A stretch of 60,288 nucleotides of DNA from Selenomonas sp. oral taxon 892 str. F0426 (GTDB lineage: Bacteria > Bacillota > Negativicutes > Selenomonadales > Selenomonadaceae): positions 1 through 60,288 of the forward strand of contig NZ_KI260539.1 in NCBI RefSeq assembly GCF_000468035.1. The letters run 5' to 3'. Of this stretch, positions 54,379 through 60,288 are shown one piece after another. Positions within the stretch are counted from its first letter, which is position 1; each line of letters begins with the position of its first letter. The position numbers and the translations under genes are program-made. The notes under the pieces are model-generated. The model ran no database searches. It had not been told where the DNA came from and was given only the letters and a program-made list of their open reading frames with translations.

Positions 54379-55023
54379 ATGCACATCATTTTGATGGGCC
54401 CCCCCGGTGCCGGCAAGGGCACGCAGGCGGCAAACCTCGTAAAGCGTTACGGTATCCTGCATATCTCCACGGGCGATATGTTTCGTGAAGCCGTAAAAGA
54501 GGGCACTCCACTCGGAAAAGAGGCAAAGTCCTATATGGACGCGGGCAAGCTCGTCCCCGACGAGGTGACGATCGGCATTGTACGCGAGCGCCTTGGGAGG
54601 CCGGACTGCCAGAAGGGATTCATCCTGGACGGCTTTCCGCGTACGGTCGAGCAGGCGGATGCACTCAATGAAATTCTTGCGGATAATGGGCTGAAGCTCA
54701 CGGGCGTTCTCAACATCAACGTCCCGGCGGCAGATCTCATTGAGCGCGCCGTTGGGCGACGCATCTGCAAGAGCTGCGGACACTCCTTCCATGTGAAGTT
54801 CAACCCGACCAAGGTTGAGGGTGTCTGCGATGACTGCGGCGGCACGACGTATCAGCGTGCCGACGACAGTGAAGAGACCATGAAGAGCCGTCTTTCCGTC
54901 TATGAATCCTCCACGCGTCCGCTGATCGACTACTATACGAAGGCGGGCGTCTACAAGGAGATCGACGGCAGACAGGACATCGCGAAGGTCGAGGCGGATC
55001 TCGCCGCCGTCCTTGAGGCGTAA
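54379..55023 (+). CDS. adk: Adenylate kinase, zinc-LID type
   Basis: The 214-residue enzyme interconverts ATP, ADP and AMP. P-loop [10 protein letters not shown] (residues 7-16), TGDMFR and DGFPRT motifs are present. The LID domain carries four cysteines (Cys130, 133, 150, 153) in the zinc-binding pattern of Gram-positive-type enzymes. The usual methionine aminopeptidase gene that follows adk in this cluster is absent; infA comes next. Confidence 0.96.
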   Translation: MHIILMGPPGAGKGTQAANLVKRYGILHISTGDMFREAVKEGTPLGKEAKSYMDAGKLVPDEVTIGIVRERLGRPDCQKGFILDGFPRTVEQADALNEILADNGLKLTGVLNINVPAADLIERAVGRRICKSCGHSFHVKFNPTKVEGVCDDCGGTTYQRADDSEETMKSRLSVYESSTRPLIDYYTKAGVYKEIDGRQDIAKVEADLAAVLEA

Positions 55024-55041
55024 AAGGAGCGAAAGGGAAGT

Positions 55042-55260
55042 ATGTCAAAACAGGATGTCATCGAGGTAGAGGGAAGAGTCGTAGAGAAGCTTCCCAATGC
55101 GATGTTCCAGGTCGAACTTGAGAACGGACACGTTGTCCTGGCTCATGTTTCCGGAAAGATACGCATGAACTTCATCCGTATTCTGCCGGGCGACAAGGTA
55201 ACCATCGAACTCACCCCGTACGATCTGACGCGTGGACGTATTACGTATCGCTTCAAATAG
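55042..55260 (+). CDS. infA: Translation initiation factor IF-1
   Basis: The 72-residue OB-fold factor starts [20 protein letters not shown] and ends [11 protein letters not shown], the standard length. It blocks the A site during initiation. AAGGAG precedes the ATG. An 88-base spacer with a palindrome separates it from rpmJ. Confidence 0.96.
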   Translation: MSKQDVIEVEGRVVEKLPNAMFQVELENGHVVLAHVSGKIRMNFIRILPGDKVTIELTPYDLTRGRITYRFK

Positions 55261-55272
55261 TCCTGAAAAAAC

Positions 55273-55302
55273 CTAGCAGGATCGAACGATCTGTGCTAGA
55301 AT
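55273..55302 (+). promoter_or_regulatory. Palindrome with possible internal promoter between infA and rpmJ
   Basis: CTAGCA (55273-55278) pairs with TGCTAG (55294-55299), and GATC repeats (55280-55283, 55288-55291) extend the stem. The last arm overlaps an extended -10, TGC-TAGAAT (to 55302), about 47 bases before rpmJ. No good -35 is present. It could drive the alpha-operon part (rpmJ to rplQ) or be an RNA hairpin. Confidence 0.3.
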
Positions 55303-55348
55303 AGAAAAGATCGACTTGAACCTAGGGAGACGGAAGGAGGCAAGCGCA

Positions 55349-55462
55349 GTGAAAGTAAGACCGTCTGTCAAGAAAATCTGCGAGAAATGCAAAATCATTA
55401 AGCGCAAAGGCCGTGTTATGGTCATTTGCGAGAACCCCAAGCATAAACAAAGACAAGGATAA
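55349..55462 (+). CDS. rpmJ: Ribosomal protein L36
   Basis: This 37-residue protein starts with GTG and reads [19 protein letters not shown], ending [11 protein letters not shown]. The zinc ligands Cys11, Cys14, Cys27 and His32 are present, so it is the four-ligand (C+) form. AAGGAGG lies 9 bases upstream. It is in its standard place between infA and rpsM. Confidence 0.96.
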   Translation: MKVRPSVKKICEKCKIIKRKGRVMVICENPKHKQRQG

Positions 55463-55476
55463 AAGGAGGTGCACTT

Positions 55477-55845
55477 ATGGCACGTATTGCCGGTGTAGAT
55501 TTGCCCCGTGACAAGAGAATTGAGATTTCCCTGACGTACATCTACGGGATTGGCCTGACGACCGCAAAGAAGCTGCTCGCGATCGCAGACGTAAACCCCG
55601 ATACCCGTACGCGCGACCTCACGGAGGATGAAGTCGTTCGACTTCGTGATGCCATCGACAAGAACGCCGTGGTAGAGGGAGACCTTCGCCGCGAAATTCA
55701 GATGAACATCAAGCGTCTCGTTGATATCGGCTGCTACCGTGGCCGCCGCCACCGTCTCGGCCTGCCTGTCCGCGGACAGAACACGAAGAACAATGCGCGC
55801 ACGCGCAAGGGCCCGAAGAAGGCCGTCGCAGGCAAGAAAAAGTAA
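55477..55845 (+). CDS. rpsM: Ribosomal protein S13
   Basis: The 122-residue head protein starts [20 protein letters not shown] and has [20 protein letters not shown] and a basic tail. AAAAGGAGG precedes the ATG. Part of the alpha-operon section. Confidence 0.97.
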   Translation: MARIAGVDLPRDKRIEISLTYIYGIGLTTAKKLLAIADVNPDTRTRDLTEDEVVRLRDAIDKNAVVEGDLRREIQMNIKRLVDIGCYRGRRHRLGLPVRGQNTKNNARTRKGPKKAVAGKKK

Positions 55846-55860
55846 AGGAGGCTCGTAGAG

Positions 55861-56253
55861 GTGGCTGTTAAGAAAACAACACGTTCCAAGAAAAAAGTTC
55901 GCAAGAACATAGAGTCGGGCGTTGCACATATCAGCTCGACATTCAATAATACGATCGTCACGCTCACCGATAAGAGCGGCAATGCCCTCTCGTGGGCGAG
56001 CGCCGGCGGTCTCGGCTTCCGTGGCTCACGCAAGAGCACGCCGTTCGCAGCACAGATGGCTGCGGAGACAGCGGCAAAGGCTGCGATGGAGCACGGTCTG
56101 AAGTCCGTCGAAGTCTACGTGAAGGGGCCCGGTGCAGGTCGTGAGGCGGCAATCCGCTCGCTGCAGGCAACCGGTCTCGAAGTCAACATGATCAAAGACG
56201 TGACACCCATCCCGCACAACGGATGCCGTCCGCCGAAGCGTCGCCGCGTCTAA
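55861..56253 (+). CDS. rpsK: Ribosomal protein S11
   Basis: The 130-residue platform protein reads [19 protein letters not shown], and [19 protein letters not shown], and ends [16 protein letters not shown] start behind AAAGGAGG. Confidence 0.97.
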   Translation: MAVKKTTRSKKKVRKNIESGVAHISSTFNNTIVTLTDKSGNALSWASAGGLGFRGSRKSTPFAAQMAAETAAKAAMEHGLKSVEVYVKGPGAGREAAIRSLQATGLEVNMIKDVTPIPHNGCRPPKRRRV

Positions 56254-56273
56254 CAGGAGGTGCATGAAACAAC

Positions 56274-56867
56274 ATGGCAATTGATAGAGTACCAGTCCTC
56301 AAGCGCTGCCGTGCGCTTGGTCTCGAGCCTGCGACCCTCGGCCGCTCGCGCCAGTCGACGCGTCAGCTGCGCCGTACGAACCGCAAGGTCTCCGAGTATG
56401 GACTCCAGCTCAAGGAAAAGCAGAAGGCAAAGTTCATCTACGGTGTCCTCGAGCGTCAGTTCCGCGGCTACTATGACAAGGCAAAGAAGATGGCAGGCGT
56501 TACAGGTGAGAACCTCCTGAGTCTTCTCGAGCGGCGCCTTGACAATGTCGTCTTCCGCCTCGGGCTTGCCAACACGCGTCGCCAGGCACGTCAGCTCGTT
56601 CGTCACGGACATTTCACCGTGAACGGCAAGCGCGTTGACATCCCCTCCGCACTCGTTCGTGAGGGTGACGTGATTGAGGTCGCTGAGAAGAGCCGCTCGA
56701 GCGCATTCTTCAAGGAACTTAAGGAGAGCAGCAACGCACTTTCCGCTCCCGCATGGCTGACCGCCGATCAGGCGAATCTGACGGGCACGGTCACGCGCTT
56801 CCCCCATCGTGAGGAAATTGACGTGCCGGTCAACGAACAGGCCATTGTCGAACTCTACTCCAAATAA
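56274..56867 (+). CDS. rpsD: Ribosomal protein S4, zinc-less form
   Basis: The 197-residue protein initiates 30S assembly and contains an S4 RNA-binding domain ([20 protein letters not shown] and [17 protein letters not shown]). The N-terminal region lacks the paired cysteines found in zinc-binding S4, so it is the C-minus form, unlike S14 and L36 here. Followed by rpoA after 50 bases. Confidence 0.96.
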   Translation: MAIDRVPVLKRCRALGLEPATLGRSRQSTRQLRRTNRKVSEYGLQLKEKQKAKFIYGVLERQFRGYYDKAKKMAGVTGENLLSLLERRLDNVVFRLGLANTRRQARQLVRHGHFTVNGKRVDIPSALVREGDVIEVAEKSRSSAFFKELKESSNALSAPAWLTADQANLTGTVTRFPHREEIDVPVNEQAIVELYSK

Positions 56868-56917
56868 TGAATGTGAATGTGTCTGCATTACGCGTTTATT
56901 ATGGAGGAGGCACATAG

Positions 56918-57877
56918 ATGACAGATATCGAGAAACCGAAAATCGAGATCGCAGAGATCAGCGAGGACGGGCACTATGGACGTTTCGTCTGCGAGCCGCT
57001 CGAGCCGGGCTACGGCACGACGTTTGGCAACAGTCTGCGTCGTATGCTGCTCTCGTCCCTCGATGGAGCAGCAGTTACCTCCATTCAGATCGATGGCGTG
57101 CTCCACGAGTTCTCCACCATTCCCGGCGTACGGGATGATGTGACGAGCATCGTGCTCGCACTCAAGCAGCTCTGCATCCGCATGCAGGGCACGGAGCCGC
57201 ATACCATCCGCATCGAGGCAGCGGGGGAGCGTGAGGTTACCGCGGCCGACATCGAATGCGGCAGCGATATCGAGATCCTGAACCCAGAACTTCACATCGC
57301 GACGCTGAATGCGACGGGCAAGCTCAAGATCGAGATGACCGTCGAGCGCGGACGCGGCTATGTACCGGCGGATAAGAACAAGAAGGCGGATGACTCCATC
57401 GGCGTCATTCCGATCGATTCCATCTTTTCGCCTGTACAGCGCGTCAACTACACGGTCGAGGATACACGCGTCGGCAATGTCACTGACTATGACCGCCTGA
57501 TCCTTGACGTGTGGACGAACGGTTCCATTCGTCCGGAGGAGGCCGTGAGTAAGGCGGCTGCCATCCTCGTTATGCACCTGCGCCTGTTCCAGAACATGGA
57601 CGGTACGGTCATTGAGGAGGAAGAGGAAGTCACGAACTTCCCGCCCGAGGAGGTCGACGACAGCGCGAAGGTGCTGGAGATGACCATCGACGATCTGGAT
57701 CTTTCCGTCCGTTCCTTCAACTGCCTCAAGCGCGCCGGCATCAACACCGTTGCCGATCTCGCGCAGAAGACTGAGGATGATATGATGAAGGTGCGCAATC
57801 TCGGACGCAAGTCTCTGGATGAAGTGAAGAAAAAACTTGAGGAGCTTGGACTCTCCTTGAGACAGGACAACGAATAA
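56918..57877 (+). CDS. rpoA: RNA polymerase alpha subunit
   Basis: The 319-residue subunit has an N-terminal dimerisation domain (about 1-230; [20 protein letters not shown]) and a C-terminal DNA/activator-binding domain (about 250-319; [20 protein letters not shown] and [20 protein letters not shown]). GGAGGAGG precedes the ATG. rplQ follows 19 bases later. Confidence 0.97.
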   Translation: MTDIEKPKIEIAEISEDGHYGRFVCEPLEPGYGTTFGNSLRRMLLSSLDGAAVTSIQIDGVLHEFSTIPGVRDDVTSIVLALKQLCIRMQGTEPHTIRIEAAGEREVTAADIECGSDIEILNPELHIATLNATGKLKIEMTVERGRGYVPADKNKKADDSIGVIPIDSIFSPVQRVNYTVEDTRVGNVTDYDRLILDVWTNGSIRPEEAVSKAAAILVMHLRLFQNMDGTVIEEEEEVTNFPPEEVDDSAKVLEMTIDDLDLSVRSFNCLKRAGINTVADLAQKTEDDMMKVRNLGRKSLDEVKKKLEELGLSLRQDNE

Positions 57878-57896
57878 CGATAGGAGTGGGAAACAC

Positions 57897-58229
57897 ATGA
57901 GAAAGCTCGGACGCAATTCCGCGGCCCGCAAGGCTCTCCTCAGGAGCATCCTCACATCCTTCTTCAAGTACGGACGCATTGAGACGACCGAGGCAAAGGC
58001 AAAGGAGCTCCGCTCTCTCGCCGATGGTCTCATCACGCTCGCCAAGCGCGGCGATCTCAGTGCGCGCCGCCAGGCTATCGCAGCTCTGGCAGAAGAGGAT
58101 GTCGTGCGTAAGCTCTTCGGTGAAATCGCAGAGAAGTACACGGATCGCAAGAGCGGCTACACCCGCATCTTGAAGCTTGGCCCCCGTCGCGGCGATGCCG
58201 CTCCGATGGCCATCATCGAACTCGTCTGA
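57897..58229 (+). CDS. rplQ: Ribosomal protein L17
   Basis: The 110-residue protein starts [20 protein letters not shown] and ends [19 protein letters not shown], as expected. It is the last gene of the cluster, followed by a strong terminator (58242-58268). The ECF transporter and truA genes that often follow in Firmicutes are not here. Confidence 0.97.
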   Translation: MRKLGRNSAARKALLRSILTSFFKYGRIETTEAKAKELRSLADGLITLAKRGDLSARRQAIAALAEEDVVRKLFGEIAEKYTDRKSGYTRILKLGPRRGDAAPMAIIELV

Positions 58230-58241
58230 TTAAACGAATTG

Positions 58242-58268
58242 AAAAGACCGCCTGCGGGCGGTCTTTTT
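58242..58268. terminator. Terminator of the S10-spc-alpha cluster, probably bidirectional
   Basis: An 11-bp stem (58242-58252 with 58257-58267) closes on a TGCG loop, and ends in TTTTT. The symmetric A and T ends mean it can also stop rqcH transcription from the other side. Confidence 0.87.
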
Positions 58269-58280
58269 GTGTATGCATTT

Positions 58281-58448
58281 TTAAGGAAGCACTGATAAAT
58301 TCAGCCGCGCCATCTTAGCGCATCTTTTTTGCCGCACTTTGTCGGCAAATCCTCCACATAGCTTTGGCTATGCGTCCGGTTTGCCTCCTTGTTCGGACGA
58401 AAAATTTACGCCAATCTGATGGACTTCATTTTATCAGCGATTCCTTAA
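58281..58448 (-). mobile_element. MITE-like repeat, copy 2, with 19-bp terminal inverted repeats
   Basis: The ends TTAAGGAA-GCA-CTGATAAA (58281-58299) and TTTATCAG-CGA-TTCCTTAA (58430-58448) are inverted repeats with 17 of 19 matching. The 168-base element has no coding capacity and aligns, in reverse orientation, with 40244-40391. Its core hairpin is CATAGC-CAAA-GCTATG, flanked by the same conserved bases as copy 1. The right end overlaps the last codon and stop of rqcH (58445-58447). Confidence 0.85.
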
Positions 58449-60199
58449 ACCGTCGAGTCTTGTGCAAGTATCGGTGCAAGCTCGTCTTCGTCCTCGGTGA
58501 CAAACAGTGTTTTCTCATTGATAAAGCGGACGAAGCCGGGAACAGACCCGGAGGGTTTCTTGACGAAGCGGACGGCAGTGTAATCGACGGGGACATTTGA
58601 TGAGCCGCGCGCCTTGCTAAAGTGCGCGGCAATCTGGGCGGCGAGGTGGAGTGATTGTTCCGTTGGCTCGTCTCCGTTTGTCCGCAGAATGACGTGCGAG
58701 CCAGGGATATCGCGGACGTGCAGCCATACGTCCGTAGGGGCGGCAGTCTTAAATGTGAGTGCGTCGTTCTGCGCGTTATTTTTGCCGACGAGAATAAGGC
58801 TGCCATCGGGGGTAGTGAAAGAGAACGGACGCGCACGGCGGTCTTTGCTGCGCTTCGGCAGTTTTTCGTGGAGGTAGCCCGAAGTAATCAGTTCGTCCTG
58901 AATCTCTGCGATCTCGGCGAGACGCGTGGAGGAGTCGAGCGACGCCTCGATGCTCTCGAGGTGGCGGATGTTCGCCATGCAGTGCTCCTGCTGAACGGCG
59001 AGCAGCTGCTGCGCACGCTTCAGCTTGTCGTACTTCTTGTAGTACGCCTGCATATTCGCGATGATGCCGATGCGGCGGTCGAGTGGGATCGTGAGCATTT
59101 CACCCGTTTCGCTGTAGATGTTCGCAACGGTAATCTCATCATCGGCGTGGTCGTTGTACTGATACTGATAGGTCATTAGATTGTCGGCATGGATTTTCTG
59201 CTCCTCGGCATTCTCCGCAGCCGCAATCTCCACACCGAGCTTGTCATATTTCTCGCGTGCACGGGAAAGTTCTGTGCGCACAAGACGGCGAAAGCGTTCG
59301 CGGTCGGGGATAACGTAGCTGCCGAGCCGCTTGTCTGCGTCAATCATAAGCGCACTGAGCGTGGAATATGAGAGACACTGAGTATTGGGAAGTTCACTGA
59401 GGGGGAACGCTGCCATCGCCGTAACCTTGCCGTTCTCGTCCAGGCGAAGGGAGGGAGAGGACTCTTTCATCCATGCACGCAGCTCGTTGAGGGCATGGAA
59501 AATCTCGGCGAAGTCCGCCGCATCCAGTTCGGAGACGAGGATGTTCGGCGTGAGACCGGCGAGGAAGCATATCTCCTTTGCTGAGATGGGGCCAAAACCG
59601 AGGACAGAGCCAATAAGTGCCTGAAAGAGTTTACTGTCCACATCGGACTGTATGCGTGTGATAATATCGTCAATATTCGCTGTAAAGAGGTCATACTTGT
59701 CCTGTACGGGCGGGAGGGTGTAGGGAATGCCCTTGAACACGGTGCGCACGCGGCTCGTATTCTCGCCGATGCGGCGCAGTGCCTCGGTGATGATGCCGTC
59801 CTCGTGGAGGATGATGTTACTGTATTTGCCGATGAGTTCGAGGGTGAGCGTGCGCGTCGTGATGCGTCCGCCAGCCGCGATAACGTCGATGTCGAGGTGG
59901 ATGATGCGGTCACGGCCCTCCTGCCGCACGGCGGCGATACGTCCCGTTTCGAGCTGCTTTCGGAGGAGCATGACGAAGGTGGGCGGCTCGGCTGGATTCT
60001 CAGGTGCGCTTTCGATGAGATGAGCGGACGGGTTGCTTGCGTTGGTGTTGATGTAGAGAAGCAGATTTTTCCCCGGCTGACGCACGGAGAGGACAATGGA
60101 CTGCTTATTCGGCTGGTTGATTTTGTCGATGCGTCCGCCCGTGAGTGCATCTGCGAGTTCACGGGCAAGGGCGGACATGGAGAAGCCGTCAAGGCTCAT
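58445..60199 (-). CDS. rqcH: Ribosome quality control factor RqcH (NFACT family)
   Basis: The 584-residue protein rescues stalled 50S-peptidyl-tRNA by adding C-terminal alanine tails in Bacillus. The NFACT-N domain starts MSLDGFSMSALARELADAL with GGRIDKINQPNKQ, and a GRDRIIHLDI segment holds the Asp-Arg pair required for tailing. Coiled coils follow (about 290-430), then an NFACT-R domain near the C-terminus (VWLHVRDIPGSHVILR). The older name is fibronectin-binding protein A. ATG at 60199 is chosen because the family begins MSxDG; an upstream frame start (60265) adds no family sequence. The stop codon lies inside the end of a MITE-like repeat. Confidence 0.93.
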   Translation of the reverse strand: MSLDGFSMSALARELADALTGGRIDKINQPNKQSIVLSVRQPGKNLLLYINTNASNPSAHLIESAPENPAEPPTFVMLLRKQLETGRIAAVRQEGRDRIIHLDIDVIAAGGRITTRTLTLELIGKYSNIILHEDGIITEALRRIGENTSRVRTVFKGIPYTLPPVQDKYDLFTANIDDIITRIQSDVDSKLFQALIGSVLGFGPISAKEICFLAGLTPNILVSELDAADFAEIFHALNELRAWMKESSPSLRLDENGKVTAMAAFPLSELPNTQCLSYSTLSALMIDADKRLGSYVIPDRERFRRLVRTELSRAREKYDKLGVEIAAAENAEEQKIHADNLMTYQYQYNDHADDEITVANIYSETGEMLTIPLDRRIGIIANMQAYYKKYDKLKRAQQLLAVQQEHCMANIRHLESIEASLDSSTRLAEIAEIQDELITSGYLHEKLPKRSKDRRARPFSFTTPDGSLILVGKNNAQNDALTFKTAAPTDVWLHVRDIPGSHVILRTNGDEPTEQSLHLAAQIAAHFSKARGSSNVPVDYTAVRFVKKPSGSVPGFVRFINEKTLFVTEDEDELAPILAQDSTV

Positions 60200-60213
60200 G
60201 GTATCACTTCTTT

Positions 60214-60243
60214 CTGATAAGGAGTTGTTCTTCGTGTTGTCAA
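60214..60243 (-). promoter_or_regulatory. Possible rqcH promoter
   Basis: On the reverse strand a perfect TTGACA (60243-60238), an 18-base spacer and TATCAG (60219-60214) lie just before rqcH. The start of transcription would fall only about 8 bases before the ATG, which leaves no room for the Shine-Dalgarno, so the call is weak. Confidence 0.3.
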
Positions 60244-60288
60244 GACGCCGAAGAGCCCCTTCCACCGCTTCGCGGTCCCCCTCCCCCG
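60244..60288. repeat. GC-rich inverted repeat cut by the window end
   Basis: The final 45 bases are C-rich and include a small hairpin ACCGC-TTC-GCGGT (60265-60277 region) between CCCC tracts. It looks like the end of a dispersed intergenic repeat, but only one incomplete copy is visible here. Confidence 0.3.

Overview
The window reads as a chromosomal segment of a diderm Firmicute of the Negativicutes, most likely Selenomonadaceae (Selenomonas, Centipeda or a relative). The core genes are Firmicute-like: PolC-type replicative polymerase, S10-spc-alpha ribosomal cluster with adk after secY, zinc-type S14, RqcH, and a YesM/YesN-style two-component pair. Outer-membrane biology is also encoded: a two-partner secretion (TPS) exoprotein and its TpsB pore. 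A flagellin gene indicates motility. Genus is inferred from this combination, not proven. The sequence is GC-rich except in some intergenic regions. No prophage, intact insertion sequence or CRISPR array was found.

Layout. (1) 1-6.7 kb: an ABC importer (lipoprotein, ATPase, fused permease) followed by a sensor kinase and an AraC-type response regulator that probably control it. (2) 6.7-9.3 kb: a small membrane protein, a chemoreceptor, and two tRNA genes (Gly-GCC and a CAU tRNA, probably Ile2), then a CCA-adding enzyme. (3) 10.6-19.7 kb: a housekeeping run with coupled or overlapping starts: gamma-carbonic anhydrase-like protein, ndk, PduO-type adenosyltransferase, polA, coaE, lytic transglycosylase, polC. 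This PolC has no proofreading exonuclease insertion and its PHP domain is uninterrupted. (4) 19.7-34.9 kb: surface region with flagellin, a 3,440-residue TPS exoprotein built from about 22 YDG-type repeats, two reverse-strand genes (PNPOx-like and low-molecular-weight tyrosine phosphatase), and the TpsB transporter. (5) 35-38.9 kb: trmB, an FtsW/RodA/SpoVE-family glycosyltransferase and an LTA-synthase-like membrane phosphotransferase. (6) 39-58.2 kb: str operon (L7Ae-like, rpsL, rpsG, fusA, tuf) and then a complete S10-spc-alpha cluster from rpsJ to rplQ. (7) 58.3-60.3 kb: rqcH on the reverse strand.

The most notable signals are the exonuclease-less PolC with a continuous PHP domain; the three-domain super-repeat of the giant adhesin, which changes module class halfway; and a 150-170 bp MITE-like repeat present twice in opposite orientation, between rpsG and fusA and between rplQ and rqcH. 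The two repeat copies share a hairpin with a compensatory base-pair change, and one copy has 19-bp terminal inverted repeats that supply the rqcH stop codon. At two places a transcription terminator physically overlaps the promoter of the next gene. Nothing here was checked against a database; family calls come from recognised motifs and gene order.
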